Origin: Derxia gummosa DSM 723
GTDB lineage: Bacteria > Pseudomonadota > Gammaproteobacteria > Burkholderiales > Burkholderiaceae_E
Assembly (NCBI RefSeq): GCF_000482785.1
Contig: NZ_KI519499.1
Span: 1-64,000, forward strand
Length of the DNA stretch: 64,000 nucleotides
Direction of reading: 5' to 3'
The translations under genes and the position numbers were made by a program. Positions 31,852 to 41,493 of this stretch are shown piece after piece. Each line of letters opens with the position of its first letter. Positions within the stretch are counted from its first letter, which is position 1. The notes under the pieces were generated by a model. The model searched no databases and was not told where the DNA came from. It saw only the letters and a program-made list of their open reading frames with translations.

Positions 31852-33174
31852 ATGCTCGACCTCCTCCTCACCCACGCCACGCTGCCCGACGGCCGCACCG
31901 GCATCGACATCGCCGTCGCCTCCGGCCGCATCGCCGAGGTCGCGCCCGGCATCGCGGCGCGCGGCGCCGAGGCTGCGCGCATCATCGACGCGGCCGGCAT
32001 GCTCGTCACGCCGCCCTTCGTCGATGCCCATTTCCACATGGACGCGACGCTCTCCTACGGCCTGCCGCGCGTGAACGCGAGCGGCACCCTGCTCGAAGGC
32101 ATCGCGCTCTGGGGCGAACTCAAGCCCGCGCTCGACGAGGAAGCGATCGCCGCCCGCGCCCTCGCCTATTGCGACTGGGCGATCGCGCGCGGCCTGCTCG
32201 CCATCCGCACGCATGTGGATGTGTGCGACCCGCGCCTGCTCGCGGTGCGCGCCCTGCTCGAAGTGAAGAAGCGCGTCGCGCCCTGGCTCGACCTGCAACT
32301 CGTCGCCTTCCCGCAGGACGGCGTGCTGCGCTACTCGCCGGCCAAGGACGATCCGTCCTGCAAGCTGAGCGCGCTGCAATTGCTCGAACAGGCGCTCGAC
32401 CTCGGCGTGGACGTGGTCGGCGGCATTCCCCACTTCGAGCGGACGATGGCCGACGGCGCCGAGTCGGTGCGCCTGCTGTGCGAACTGGCCGCCGCGCGCG
32501 GCCTGCGCGTGGACATGCATTGCGACGAGTCCGACGACCCGCATTCGCGCCACATCGAGACGCTGGCGTACCACGCGCAGCGGCTCGGGCTGCACGGGCG
32601 CGTCACCGGCTCCCACCTCACGTCCATGCATTCGATGGACAACTACTACGCGAGCAAGCTGATCCCGCTCATCGCCGAGGCGGGCGTGGCGGCGGTGGCC
32701 AATCCGCTCATCAACATCACGCTCCAGGGCCGGCACGACAGCTATCCCAAGCGTCGCGGCATGACGCGCGTGCCCGAGCTGATGGCGGCCGGCGTGACGG
32801 TGGCCTTCGGCCACGATTGCGTGATGGACCCGTGGTACTCGCTCGGCAGCGGCGACATGCTCGACGTGGCGGCCATGGGTCTGCATGTGGCGCAGATGAC
32901 CTCGCAGGCCGGCATGCGCGCCTGCTTCGCGGCCGTGACGGAAAACCCCGCGCGCATCCTCGGCCTCGACGGCTACGGCCTCGCGCCGGGCTGTCATGCG
33001 GACTTCGTGCTGCTCCAGGCGCGCGACGCGGTCGAGGCGATCCGGCTGCGCGCGACGCGGCTGGCGGTGGTGCGGCGCGGACAGGTGATTGCCGAGGCGG
33101 CGCCGGCCGTGTCGCGGCTGACGCTCGGCGGCGAGTCGCGCACGGTGGATTTCCTGCACAACCGCCAGCAGTGA
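31852..33174 (+). CDS. codA: Cytosine deaminase-type amidohydrolase
   Basis: The 440-residue amidohydrolase has the metal-binding VDAHFHMD motif (about residues 58-65), a second histidine site HCDESDDPHSRHIE (about 223-236) and AFGHDCVMDPWYSLGSGDML (about 318-337), which closely follow CodA. It would deaminate cytosine to uracil, directly supplying upp and the URC proteins upstream. An alternative is a related aminohydrolase acting on another heterocycle, but the position 68 bp after upp favours cytosine. Confidence 0.85.
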   Translation: MLDLLLTHATLPDGRTGIDIAVASGRIAEVAPGIAARGAEAARIIDAAGMLVTPPFVDAHFHMDATLSYGLPRVNASGTLLEGIALWGELKPALDEEAIAARALAYCDWAIARGLLAIRTHVDVCDPRLLAVRALLEVKKRVAPWLDLQLVAFPQDGVLRYSPAKDDPSCKLSALQLLEQALDLGVDVVGGIPHFERTMADGAESVRLLCELAAARGLRVDMHCDESDDPHSRHIETLAYHAQRLGLHGRVTGSHLTSMHSMDNYYASKLIPLIAEAGVAAVANPLINITLQGRHDSYPKRRGMTRVPELMAAGVTVAFGHDCVMDPWYSLGSGDMLDVAAMGLHVAQMTSQAGMRACFAAVTENPARILGLDGYGLAPGCHADFVLLQARDAVEAIRLRATRLAVVRRGQVIAEAAPAVSRLTLGGESRTVDFLHNRQQ

Positions 33175-33255
33175 AAGCGGGCGCAGAATGCGCGCCTTCC
33201 GCCTGACCCTGATCTGCGCGGCCCGCAGACGGCCGCCTTCCTCCCGGACACCCGC

Positions 33256-34584
33256 ATGTTCCTGCGCATGAAGCGTCTCAACGCGGTCCGCGCCTCGCGC
33301 CCGGTTGCCGCCTTCCCCAACCAGCCGCTCAAGCCGGCCGACCTGCTGCGCGCGATGCTCGACGCCGCCATCCGCGCCGCCCAGCCGTCGCGCTGCGTGC
33401 CGCCCTATCTGCCGCAGCTGCCCAAGGGGCGGCTCATCGTGATCGGCGCGGGCAAGGCCTCGGCGGCGATGGCCAAGGCGGTCGAGCATCACTGGCCGGG
33501 CGAGCTGGAAGGGCTCGTCATCACGCGCCACGGCTACGGCCAGCCCTGCGACCGCATCGACATCGTCGAGGCCTCGCATCCGGTGCCCGACGCCGCCGGC
33601 CAGGACGCCGCGCGCCGCCTGCACAAGCTCGTGAGCGGCCTGACCGAGGACGACGTGGTGCTCAGTCTCATCTCGGGCGGTGGCTCGGCGCTGCTCGCCG
33701 CGCCCATCGACGGCATCACCCTCGAAGACAAGCAGGACGTGACGCGCGCCCTGCTCGCCTCGGGCGCCAGCATCAGCGAGATCAACTGCGTGCGGCGCCA
33801 CCTGTCGGCGCTCAAGGGCGGGCGCTTGGCGCTGGCCTGCGCTCCGGCGCGGGTCATCAACCTGCTCATCTCCGACGTGCCCGGCGACGACCCGATCGAC
33901 ATCGCCTCCGGCCCGCTCGTGCCCGACCCGACCACCTGCGCCGACGCGATCGCCATCTGCAAGCGCTACGGCCTGCGCCTGCCGCTCAACGTGTGGAAGG
34001 TGCTGGAAAGCGGTCGCGGCGAAAGCGTCAAGCCCGGCGACCCGCGTCTGCCGCAGATCGAGACCCACATCATCGCGGCGCCCCAGGCCTCGCTCGAAGC
34101 CGCCGCCGACGTGGCGCGCGCCGCCGGCGTCACGCCGCTCATCCTCGGCGACAGCATCGAGGGCGAGGCGCGCGAGGTCGGCAAGGTGATGGCCGGCATC
34201 GCGCTCCAGGTGCTGCGCCATGGCGAGCCGATGAACAAGCCCTGCGTGCTGCTGTCGGGCGGCGAAACCACCGTCACGGTGCGCGGCGACGGCAGCGGCG
34301 GGCGCAACGTCGAGTTCCTGCTGTCGCTCGGCATCGCGCTCAACGGCGTGCAGGGCGTGCATGCGATCGCCGCCGACACCGACGGCGTGGACGGCGCGGC
34401 CGAGATCGCCGGCGCCATCCTGCGGCCGGGCACGCTGGCCAAGGCGCGCGCGCTCGGCATCTCGCCGCAGCAGGCGCTCGGCAACAACGACGGGCACGGC
34501 TTCTTCGGCGCGGTCGAGGATTCGGTCGTGACCGGGCCGACGCTGACGAACGTGAATGACTTCCGGGCGATTCTGGTGATCTGA
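33256..34584 (+). CDS. Glycerate 2-kinase (MOFRL family)
   Basis: This 442-residue protein matches the type-II glycerate kinase (GckA/TtuD) family. The N-terminal domain contains GRLIVIGAGKASAAMAKAVE (about residues 57-76) and SLISGGGSALLAAP (about 137-150). The C-terminal MOFRL domain contains LLSGGETTVTVRG and ends with a TNVNDFRAIL stretch. It phosphorylates D-glycerate at position 2. Older annotations call the family hydroxypyruvate reductase, which is probably wrong. It follows the pyrimidine genes but may simply be a neighbour. A second Met at residue 5 is an alternative start. Confidence 0.9.
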   Translation: MFLRMKRLNAVRASRPVAAFPNQPLKPADLLRAMLDAAIRAAQPSRCVPPYLPQLPKGRLIVIGAGKASAAMAKAVEHHWPGELEGLVITRHGYGQPCDRIDIVEASHPVPDAAGQDAARRLHKLVSGLTEDDVVLSLISGGGSALLAAPIDGITLEDKQDVTRALLASGASISEINCVRRHLSALKGGRLALACAPARVINLLISDVPGDDPIDIASGPLVPDPTTCADAIAICKRYGLRLPLNVWKVLESGRGESVKPGDPRLPQIETHIIAAPQASLEAAADVARAAGVTPLILGDSIEGEAREVGKVMAGIALQVLRHGEPMNKPCVLLSGGETTVTVRGDGSGGRNVEFLLSLGIALNGVQGVHAIAADTDGVDGAAEIAGAILRPGTLAKARALGISPQQALGNNDGHGFFGAVEDSVVTGPTLTNVNDFRAILVI

Positions 34585-34636
34585 CCCCGGCGGGCGACGG
34601 GGTAAGCTCGGGCGGTCTTCATCAACGCGCCGACAC

Positions 34637-36388
34637 ATGCCCCACGACATCCCCAACATGGCCCTGTTCTGCGACTTCGAGAACGTCGCGCTCGGCGTGG
34701 CCGAAGCCGACTATCCGAAGTTCGACATCCGCAAGGTCATGGAGCGCCTGCTGCTCAAGGGCAGCATCGTCGTCAAGAAGGCCTACTGCGACTGGGATCG
34801 CTACAAGACCTTCAAGCGCGACATGCACGAGGCTGCGTTCGAGCTGATCGAGATCCCGCATGTGCGCCAGTCGGGCAAGAACTCCGCCGACATCCGCATG
34901 GTCGTGGACGCGCTCGACCTCTGCTACACGAAGAGCCACGTCGACTGCTTCGTGATCATCAGCGGCGATTCCGACTTCTCGCCGCTCGTCTCCAAGCTGC
35001 GCGAGAACAACAAGAAGGTGATCGGCGTGGGCGTGCGCAAGTCCACGTCCGACCTGCTGATCGGCAACTGCGACGAGTTCATCTTCTACGACGACCTGGT
35101 GCTCGAATCGATCGAGGCGCGCCGCAAGCGCGCCGAGCGCCAGCAGGGCCAGCAGCAGGCGCGCGGCAACGGCCGGGGCGGCAAGCCCGCCGGCGAACGC
35201 GGCGACAAGGCCGACGACCGCAGCGACAAGCCAGCCGCCGAGCGCGCCGACAAGGCCGAGCGCGGCAACACGACCGAGCGTGGCGCCTCTGCCGACGCCA
35301 GCGCCGCCGAGCGTACCGCCGGCCAGTCGCGCTCCTCGCGCAGCCGCCGTGGCCGAGGCCGAGGCGAAGCCGCACCCGCGCCCGCCGACCTGTTCGCCAC
35401 CGATGACGGCGCCCTGCCCCTGTCCGATGCCGGCGACGCCGCCGCGATGCTCGACGACCGCGAGCTGCCGCCTGATCTCGCCGACACGAACCTCGACGAC
35501 GCGTTCGCCGATGACGCACTGCTCGCCGCCGACGACGCACCAGCCGACGCCGACGAGGCCACACTGCCCGCCGCAAGCGTCGATCCGGACGCCACGGTGT
35601 CCGACACCACCAGCGCCGCCGCAAGCGATGACGCCGCCGAAGCGGCACCCACCGACGACAACGGCAGCACCGATCCCGACACCATTGCACCGCCCGAGCC
35701 CGAGCCCGCGACCAAGCCGCCACGCCGTCCCGCGCGCAAGCGCACCAGCAAGGCCGCCGCGGCCAGTACGGAAAGCGACGCCACGCTCGCCATCGACGCC
35801 CCGGCGCCGATCGCAGCCGGCGCCGACGCAGGCACCGCTGACGGCTCGCCCGCCATCGAGCCATCCGCACCCGCGCCGAAGGCCAAGGCCAGCCGCGCGA
35901 AGCCACGCAGCCGCAAGGCCGCCGATGCCGCTCCAGACGCCTCTGCCGCCGAAACCTTGGCGCCGGCGGCTGCCACCGACAGCCCGGTCGCCGAACCCGC
36001 CGCCGAACCGGACGCGGCCGGCACCAAGGCAAGGCCGCCAACCGGTGCCGATGCGAGTGCCGCGACGCCAGCCAGCCCCGCACCTGAAACAAACTCGCTG
36101 TCAGCACTGGCCGAACCCCCGCCCGTCAACGAGGACGAGCAACGTCGCCTCCAGGCGCTCGACTGGGTCATCGAGACCATCGAGGCGCTGCTCAACGAAC
36201 GCGGTGCCGACGAGCGGCTCTGGGGTTCGATGGTCAAGCAGACGCTCAAGCGCCGGAAGCCCGGCTTCAACGAGGCGGCCTACGGCTATCGCGCCTTCAA
36301 CGACCTGCTCGCCGATGCCGAGCGGCGCGGCCTGCTCCAGCTCGAACGCGACAGCAAGTCGGGCGGTGCGCTGATCCGGCTGGTCTGA
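34637..36388 (+). CDS. NYN-domain RNase-like protein with C-terminal LOTUS/OST-HTH domain
   Basis: The 583-residue protein has an N-terminal NYN (PIN-like, DUF88) domain at about 5-155, with the acidic residues of LFCDFENVAL, SADIRMVVDAL and IISGDSDFSPL. A very long low-complexity region (about 160-495), rich in Ala, Asp, Pro and basic patches, follows. The C-terminus (about 500-583) fits an OST-HTH/LOTUS RNA-binding domain. The architecture suggests cytoplasmic RNA processing or binding with a disordered linker. Many bacteria carry this family, but the target RNA is unknown. A strong terminator lies 90 bp downstream. Confidence 0.85.
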   Translation: MPHDIPNMALFCDFENVALGVAEADYPKFDIRKVMERLLLKGSIVVKKAYCDWDRYKTFKRDMHEAAFELIEIPHVRQSGKNSADIRMVVDALDLCYTKSHVDCFVIISGDSDFSPLVSKLRENNKKVIGVGVRKSTSDLLIGNCDEFIFYDDLVLESIEARRKRAERQQGQQQARGNGRGGKPAGERGDKADDRSDKPAAERADKAERGNTTERGASADASAAERTAGQSRSSRSRRGRGRGEAAPAPADLFATDDGALPLSDAGDAAAMLDDRELPPDLADTNLDDAFADDALLAADDAPADADEATLPAASVDPDATVSDTTSAAASDDAAEAAPTDDNGSTDPDTIAPPEPEPATKPPRRPARKRTSKAAAASTESDATLAIDAPAPIAAGADAGTADGSPAIEPSAPAPKAKASRAKPRSRKAADAAPDASAAETLAPAAATDSPVAEPAAEPDAAGTKARPPTGADASAATPASPAPETNSLSALAEPPPVNEDEQRRLQALDWVIETIEALLNERGADERLWGSMVKQTLKRRKPGFNEAAYGYRAFNDLLADAERRGLLQLERDSKSGGALIRLV

Positions 36389-36476
36389 TCGGCACGCGCC
36401 CCGTCCCGAAGCCGCCATGGCAACCAGCGGTGGCAACAACGGCGAAAGCGGCGACGGGCAGACGGCAGCCAAAAGC

Positions 36477-36504
36477 AAAAGGGCCGGCAAGCGCCGGCCC
36501 TTTT
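36477..36504 (+). terminator. Rho-independent terminator after the NYN-LOTUS gene
   Basis: An 8-bp GC stem (GGGCCGGC / GCCGGCCC) with loop AAGC is bordered by AAAA and TTTT. Because both flanks fit, it can act for the plus-strand NYN gene and for the minus-strand gene that ends at 36539 converging on it. Confidence 0.9.
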
Positions 36505-36538
36505 CGCGTCAGCCGCCTCGCGGCGTCTGCTGCTCCGA

Positions 36539-37522
36539 TCAGACCTTGTGGATCTGCAGATGCACGAGCGTCTGGTTCAGCAGGCCATAGGCGATTTCGC
36601 CGAAGGTGAACGGACCGCGGAACTCGCCCGTGTGGTGACCTTCCAGGCCGCCGTACAGGTAGTTGAGGATGCAGTTGAGCGACAGCGCGGGCTCGATCGC
36701 GAGCGGCGCGATCGCGTCGGCAAAGGCCTTCGGGTAGTCGGCCACCGGCGTCGCGATCCGGTAGCTCACGCCCGGGAACACCGGCGCGTACAGCTGCACG
36801 CGGCCTGCCTCGGCGTCCACCGACGCGACACTCACGTTCACCATCGCACCGCAGTAGTCGGCCACCAGCGGCAGGCGGGTGTCGATCTTGTTCTCGGCAA
36901 TCCACTTCGCGAAGTTGACCGCCTGACCATCGACGCGGGCCTCGCCCACGCCGAAGCCGGTCGTGCCGAACTCGATCGTCGGGCCATTGCCCTGGCCGAA
37001 CAGGTTGACGATGCCGATCTCGGCCTGATGGCCGTCGGCGAGCGTCGCATGCAGCGCGACCGCCTTGTCGGCGCTCACCTCGCCGGTGCGGCCGTCATAG
37101 ACCTTGGCCGTCGCCTTGCCGATGTCTTCCACCGCCACGCCCGCGATCCAGCCGAGCAGCGGACGGTTGAAGATGCCTTCGTAGCCGTAGACGTTCTTGG
37201 CGAACGACTCGTGAATGCCCGTCATGGCCGGCACGATCAGGAAGCTGAAGCCGTTCTCGGCCTCGTCGGCGGCGATGCCGGCCAGCGCCTGTTCGTCATA
37301 CAACCTGGTGCTCAGCGCCGTGACCGTCGCGGGCAGCTGCGACAGGAACACGCGGTCGGTGGCCTTGCAGCCGCCGGCTTCGTCCATGAAGTAGGGGATC
37401 GTTCCGCCGATCCAGTTGCCCTTCGGCAGCTGGCTCAGCAGTTCTTCCGGACCGGCCACGACGGCCTTCACACCGGATTCGATCAGGGTCGCGGCTTCGC
37501 GCAGGGTGTGCAGCTTGTTCAT
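36539..37522 (-). CDS. Conserved protein of unknown function, possibly FIST-like
   Basis: I do not recognise the family with certainty. The 327-residue protein lacks a signal peptide and membrane segments, so it is probably cytoplasmic. It has Gly-rich stretches (GNWIGGTIPYFMDEAGG, about residues 35-51) and a C-terminal GEFRGPFTFGEIAYGLLNQT that resembles the end of FIST_C sensory domains. That resemblance is by eye only. GAGGAG before the ATG gives a confident start. It is 12 bp downstream of a 74-residue gene on the same strand, so the two form a small operon, with a bidirectional terminator at its end. Confidence 0.7.
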   Translation of the reverse strand: MNKLHTLREAATLIESGVKAVVAGPEELLSQLPKGNWIGGTIPYFMDEAGGCKATDRVFLSQLPATVTALSTRLYDEQALAGIAADEAENGFSFLIVPAMTGIHESFAKNVYGYEGIFNRPLLGWIAGVAVEDIGKATAKVYDGRTGEVSADKAVALHATLADGHQAEIGIVNLFGQGNGPTIEFGTTGFGVGEARVDGQAVNFAKWIAENKIDTRLPLVADYCGAMVNVSVASVDAEAGRVQLYAPVFPGVSYRIATPVADYPKAFADAIAPLAIEPALSLNCILNYLYGGLEGHHTGEFRGPFTFGEIAYGLLNQTLVHLQIHKV

Positions 37523-37534
37523 GGATTTCGCTCC

Positions 37535-37759
37535 TCAGCCGAAGATGGCCTTGATGTCCTTGTCGGCGATGCGCTCGTTCTCGCTGAAGAACTTGTGCGC
37601 CTCGTTGATCAGCTTCTCGACGTTGCCGGGCGAGGGATCGGTCTTGGCCGCCATCGTCAGGCGACTGATGAGGAACTTCGCTGCGAGCAGGGTGAAGGCG
37701 GGCTGGGTCTTGCCAGTCACCAGATCCTTCCACTTCGGGTGTTGCTTCGACGGAACCAT
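37535..37759 (-). CDS. Small conserved protein of unknown function
   Basis: This 74-residue, Lys-rich, apparently soluble and helical protein begins MVPSKQHPKWKDLVTGK. I do not recognise it. The ATG at 37757-37759 is preferred because GGGAGA lies about 9 bp upstream; a GTG six codons earlier would place that ribosome binding site inside the coding sequence. It sits 12 bp before the FIST-like gene, so the two products probably act together. Confidence 0.7.
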   Translation of the reverse strand: MVPSKQHPKWKDLVTGKTQPAFTLLAAKFLISRLTMAAKTDPSPGNVEKLINEAHKFFSENERIADKDIKAIFG

Positions 37760-37936
37760 GTGGCGTCTGTCTCCCACGTTGCGTTGGGCGGATGCGGCTT
37801 TCGCGGAATCGAAAGGGCATCCGCCGCCTTCCGGTCGCGTGCGGCTGCCATGTCAGGCGCCACTGCTGTTCGGAATAACGGCGGCGGTGATCGTTTCCTG
37901 ATCGCACGGAGGCTCAGGGCTTACCCGCATCAAGCA

Positions 37937-37972
37937 GCAACGCCCGGCCGACAGGATCGGACCGGGCGTTGC
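37937..37972 (-). terminator. Hairpin downstream of the fasciclin gene, weak terminator candidate
   Basis: An 11-bp stem (GCAACGCCCGG / CCGGGCGTTGC) is extended by an inner CCGA/TCGG pairing. It lies 31 bp after the stop of the fasciclin gene on the minus strand. There is no clear T-run, so it may stabilise the mRNA 3' end instead. The rest of 37760-38003 holds nothing I can identify. Confidence 0.4.
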
Positions 37973-38003
37973 GGAACAGAGGGGCGGCACGGGCCGCCGG
38001 GAA

Positions 38004-38489
38004 TCACTTCTTCGCGGGCGGCAGCAGCACGCTGTCGATCACCTGGATGACGCCGTTGGAGGCGACGACATCGGGCGTCGTCACCACGGCCACGCCATTG
38101 AGGCCAAGGAAGCTGCCAGCCTTCTCGACCGTCAGCTTGTCGCCTGACACGGCGGCCAGTTCACCCGGCTTGATGTCGGCCGAGCCGAGCTTGCCGGCGA
38201 CGACGTGATAGCTGAGCACGGCCTTGAGCCTGGCGGGATCGGCCTTGAGTTCGGCCAGGGTCTTGGCCGGCACCGCGGCGAAGGCCTCGTCGGTCGGCGC
38301 GAAAACCGTGTACGGGCCGTTGCCTGAAAGCGTGTCGCCGAGGCCGGCGCTGGCCACCAGCGAATTGAAGGTCGACAGCTCCGGACGGGCCGAGGCCACC
38401 GCCGGAATGTCCTTCGACGCGCCGCCGAAGCTGGCGCAGGCCGACAGCGCAATCGCGATCGAGGAAAGAATCAGGGTGCGTCGTTTCAT
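38004..38489 (-). CDS. Fasciclin-domain lipoprotein
   Basis: The 161-residue protein has a lipoprotein signal (LILSSIAIALSAC, lipobox LSAC at about 15-18) and one FAS1 domain. Typical FAS1 motifs are TVFAPTDEAFAAVP (about 65-78), LSYHVVAGKL (about 96-105) and the C-terminal NGVIQVIDSVLLPP. The predicted place is the periplasmic side of a membrane, with an adhesion or matrix-like role. The start at 38489 is set by the lipoprotein signal. A terminator separates it from the pst genes on the same strand. Confidence 0.9.
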   Translation of the reverse strand: MKRRTLILSSIAIALSACASFGGASKDIPAVASARPELSTFNSLVASAGLGDTLSGNGPYTVFAPTDEAFAAVPAKTLAELKADPARLKAVLSYHVVAGKLGSADIKPGELAAVSGDKLTVEKAGSFLGLNGVAVVTTPDVVASNGVIQVIDSVLLPPAKK

Positions 38490-38584
38490 TTCGGTTTCCG
38501 TCGAGAATGGAATTGGAGCCAACCACCCGACGATATCTCCGACCAATGAACGATTCATGACACGCGAATGACGCGCCACAAAAC

Positions 38585-38614
38585 AAAAAGGGCCGGCGAT
38601 TTGCCAGCCCTTTT
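38585..38614 (-). terminator. Rho-independent terminator of the pst operon
   Basis: Read on the minus strand, AAAAGGGCTGGC, a loop, and GCCGGCCCTTTTT form a stem with one mismatch and a T-run. It lies 43 bp downstream of the pstB stop and ahead of the fasciclin gene. Confidence 0.85.
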
Positions 38615-38656
38615 AGTGCAATTCCCGAATCGATTCGGGAATACGGTGAATTTCGA

Positions 38657-39505
38657 TCAGCCGAAACGCCCGGTGATGTAATCCTCGGTCTGCTTGCGGC
38701 GCGGCTTGATGAAGATCTGGTCGGTATCACCGAATTCGATCAACTCGCCCAGATACATGTAGGCGGTGTAATCGGAGCAGCGCGCGGCCTGCTGCATGTT
38801 GTGCGTCACGATCACGACCGTGTAGTCCTCCTTCAGCTCGGCGATCAGCTCTTCCACCTTGGCGGTGGAGATCGGATCGAGTGCCGAGCACGGCTCGTCG
38901 AGCAGCAGCACCTCGGGGCGGATCGCGATGCCGCGCGCGATGCACAGGCGCTGCTGCTGGCCGCCCGACAGGCTGGTGCCGCTCTGCTTGAGCTTGTCCT
39001 TCACCTCGGTCCAGAGCGCGGCCTTGCTGAGCGCCCATTCGACGCGCTCGTCCATCTCGCCCTTGCTGAGTTTCTCGAACAGACGCACACCGAAGGCGAT
39101 GTTGTCGTAAATGCTCATCGGAAACGGCGTGGGCTTCTGGAACACCATGCCGATCTTGGCGCGAATGAGCGAAACATCGGTCTTGGTCGTAACCAGATTT
39201 TCGCCGTCGATGATGATTTCACCTTCGGCACGCTGTTCCGGATAAAGCGCGAACATCTTGTTGAAGGTGCGCAGCAGCGTCGACTTTCCGCAACCCGACG
39301 GGCCGATGAATGCCGTGACCTTCTTTTCGGGAATGCCGAGATTGATGTTCTTCAGCGCGTGGAACTTGCCGTAATAGAAATTGAGGTTGCGCACCTCGAT
39401 CTTCGACGCGGCTCCCACCGTGCTCTTGGCAGCGGCCTTGCTGTCGAACATGCCGGCGGAAACATTGATCGGGCGGGTGACGTCCATCGGTTTGCTTTCG
39501 AACAT
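38657..39505 (-). CDS. pstB: Phosphate ABC transporter ATP-binding protein PstB
   Basis: PstB powers high-affinity phosphate import. The 282-residue protein has Walker [10 protein letters not shown] (about 60-68), signature [14 protein letters not shown] (about 170-183) and Walker [14 protein letters not shown]. The start at 39505 is set by AAGGAG upstream; the longer frame overlaps pstA in another frame. An N-terminal extension of about 35 residues precedes the ABC domain. It is the last gene of pstSCAB. No phoU follows, unlike many pst operons; a terminator and an unrelated lipoprotein gene come next. Confidence 0.95.
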   Translation of the reverse strand: MFESKPMDVTRPINVSAGMFDSKAAAKSTVGAASKIEVRNLNFYYGKFHALKNINLGIPEKKVTAFIGPSGCGKSTLLRTFNKMFALYPEQRAEGEIIIDGENLVTTKTDVSLIRAKIGMVFQKPTPFPMSIYDNIAFGVRLFEKLSKGEMDERVEWALSKAALWTEVKDKLKQSGTSLSGGQQQRLCIARGIAIRPEVLLLDEPCSALDPISTAKVEELIAELKEDYTVVIVTHNMQQAARCSDYTAYMYLGELIEFGDTDQIFIKPRRKQTEDYITGRFG

Positions 39506-39507
39506 GA

Positions 39508-40401
39508 TCAGAACTCCTTCTTGCCGAACAGGGTTCGGGCAAGAACGTTGATGCACAGCACGCTGACCGTGATCAGGAACACGCCAGCCCAGGCCAGTGC
39601 CTGCCAGTTCTCGAACGGCGACATCGCGAACTTGAAGATCGTGACGGGCAGGTTCGCCATCGGCTGGGACATGTCGAGGCTGAAGAACTGGTTTGACAGT
39701 GCCGTGAACAGCAGCGGCGCAGTCTCGCCGGAAATGCGCGCCACCGCGAGCAGCACGCCGGTCACGATGCCGGCGCTCGAAGCCTTGAGCGTGATGCTGT
39801 AGATCACGCGCCATTTCGGCATGCCGAGCGCGAACGAGGCTTCGCGCAGCGCGTTGGGCACCAGCAGCAGCATGTTCTCGGTGGTACGGATGACGACCGG
39901 GATCACGATCAGCGCCAGGGCGAGCACGCCGGCCAGCCCCGAGTAATGGCCGCTGCGCGCGACCACGACCGCATACACGAACAGGCCGATCACGATGGAC
40001 GGCGCCGACAGCAGGATGTCGTTGATGAAGCGCGTCGCGCGGCCGAGCAGCGTGTGCTGGCCGTACTCGGCAAGGTAGACGCCCGCGAGCACGCCGATCG
40101 GAGTGCCGACGAAGGTTGCTGCCAGCACCATGATGGCCGAGCCGACGATGGCATTGGCCAGCCCGCCCACGTCGGCATTGGGCGCCGGCGTCGACTCGGT
40201 GAACAGCGACACGCTCAGGCCCGAGATGCCCAGTTGCAGCGTGGTGAACAGGATCCATACCAGCCACACCAGCCCGAAGGCCATCGCCGACAGCGACAGC
40301 GTAAGCGCGATGTTGTTGATGATCTTGCGCTTGCGATGCATCGCGTCGCGCAGGGCGGTATCGACGCGCCCGGGCGCCTGCGGTTGGAAGACGGCGCTCA
40401 C
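39508..40401 (-). CDS. pstA: Phosphate ABC transporter permease PstA
   Basis: The 297-residue inner-membrane protein has about six hydrophobic helices and the binding-protein-dependent permease loop around [20 protein letters not shown] (about residues 186-205). It pairs with PstC to form the phosphate channel. It overlaps the pstC stop by 4 bp and ends 2 bp before the pstB start, so translation of pstC, pstA and pstB is tightly coupled. Confidence 0.95.
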   Translation of the reverse strand: MSAVFQPQAPGRVDTALRDAMHRKRKIINNIALTLSLSAMAFGLVWLVWILFTTLQLGISGLSVSLFTESTPAPNADVGGLANAIVGSAIMVLAATFVGTPIGVLAGVYLAEYGQHTLLGRATRFINDILLSAPSIVIGLFVYAVVVARSGHYSGLAGVLALALIVIPVVIRTTENMLLLVPNALREASFALGMPKWRVIYSITLKASSAGIVTGVLLAVARISGETAPLLFTALSNQFFSLDMSQPMANLPVTIFKFAMSPFENWQALAWAGVFLITVSVLCINVLARTLFGKKEF

Positions 40402-41384
40402 GAGCGGGCTCCTTCACCGGCGCGCAGCTTGGCAAGCAGCAGCTTCGACGCCGACAGCACGAGAAAGGTGATGAAGAACAGCAGCAGGCCGAGTTCCATC
40501 AGCGCGGCGGTGTGCACGCCCGACGACTCGGCAAACTCGTTGGCCAGCGCCGAGGTGATGGAATTGCCCGGCATGTACAGCGACAGGCTGTCGAGCAGGT
40601 TGGTGTTGCCGATGACGAAGGTGACGGCCATCGTCTCGCCGAGCGCGCGGCCGAGGCCGAGCATCACGCCGCCGATCACGCCCGTCTTGGTGAAGGGCAG
40701 CACCACCTTGAATACCACTTCCCAGGTGGTCGAGCCGACGCCGTAGGCGGCTTCCTTGAGCATCGGCGGCGTCACCTCGAACACGTCGCGCATCACCGCG
40801 GCGATGAAGGGAATGATCATGATCGCCAGGATGATCCCGGCGCACAGCAGGCCGATGCCGATCGGCGGGCCTTCGACCAGCGAGCCGATGCCCGGAATCG
40901 GACCGAGCACGGTTTGCAGCGGAATCTGGAAGTAGCTCGAGAACACCGGCGCGAACACCAGCAGACCCCACATGCCGTAGACGATCGACGGGATCGCGGC
41001 AAGCAGTTCGATCGCGGTTCCGAGCGGCTGGCGCAGCCACACCGGCGACAGTTCGGTGAGGAACAGCGCGATGCCGAAGCTGACCGGCACGGCGATGACG
41101 AGCGCGATGATCGACGTCAGCAGCGTGCCGTAGATGGGGATGAGGGCACCGAAGTTCTCCTCGACCGGGTCCCAGGTGGACGTGGTGAGGAACTTGAAGC
41201 CGAAGCGCGAGATGGCCGGCCAGGCTTCGACGATGAGCGAGACGATGATGCCGGCGAGCACCAGCAGCACGAGCGAGGCGGCAGCGCGCGTGGCACCGGC
41301 GAAGATCATGTCGCCGGCGGCGTTGTAGGCGCGATCCGTGTTGGGCTGGGTGGCCAGGCCGGCGGAGCGGTTGGGTTCGGTCAT
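40398..41384 (-). CDS. pstC: Phosphate ABC transporter permease PstC
   Basis: This 328-residue inner-membrane permease carries the PstC helices and the coupling loop near [20 protein letters not shown] (about residues 215-234). I set the start at 41384, where AGGA precedes the ATG at the right distance and the protein begins MTEPNRSAG; a longer frame would run into the hairpin region after pstS. It is separated from pstS by about 110 bp containing a stem-loop, a layout that usually lets the binding protein be made in excess. Confidence 0.94.
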   Translation of the reverse strand: MTEPNRSAGLATQPNTDRAYNAAGDMIFAGATRAAASLVLLVLAGIIVSLIVEAWPAISRFGFKFLTTSTWDPVEENFGALIPIYGTLLTSIIALVIAVPVSFGIALFLTELSPVWLRQPLGTAIELLAAIPSIVYGMWGLLVFAPVFSSYFQIPLQTVLGPIPGIGSLVEGPPIGIGLLCAGIILAIMIIPFIAAVMRDVFEVTPPMLKEAAYGVGSTTWEVVFKVVLPFTKTGVIGGVMLGLGRALGETMAVTFVIGNTNLLDSLSLYMPGNSITSALANEFAESSGVHTAALMELGLLLFFITFLVLSASKLLLAKLRAGEGARS

Positions 41385-41461
41385 GGGATGTCCTGGAGGT
41401 GCGGCGAGCTTCGGTGTCCGGGGGGAAACCGGTGCGCAACCGGTCGCCGTCATGCAGTGGC

Positions 41462-41483
41462 GCCGGAGCCCGGAGGCTCCGGC
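41462..41483 (-). promoter_or_regulatory. Stem-loop between pstS and pstC
   Basis: A perfect 9-bp inverted repeat, GCCGGAGCC / GGCTCCGGC with loop CGGA, lies 11 bp after the pstS stop. No T-run follows on the minus strand. It probably acts as an mRNA-stabilising or partial attenuation structure that raises PstS over the membrane subunits. Confidence 0.6.
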
Positions 41484-41493
41484 GGTGCGGACA

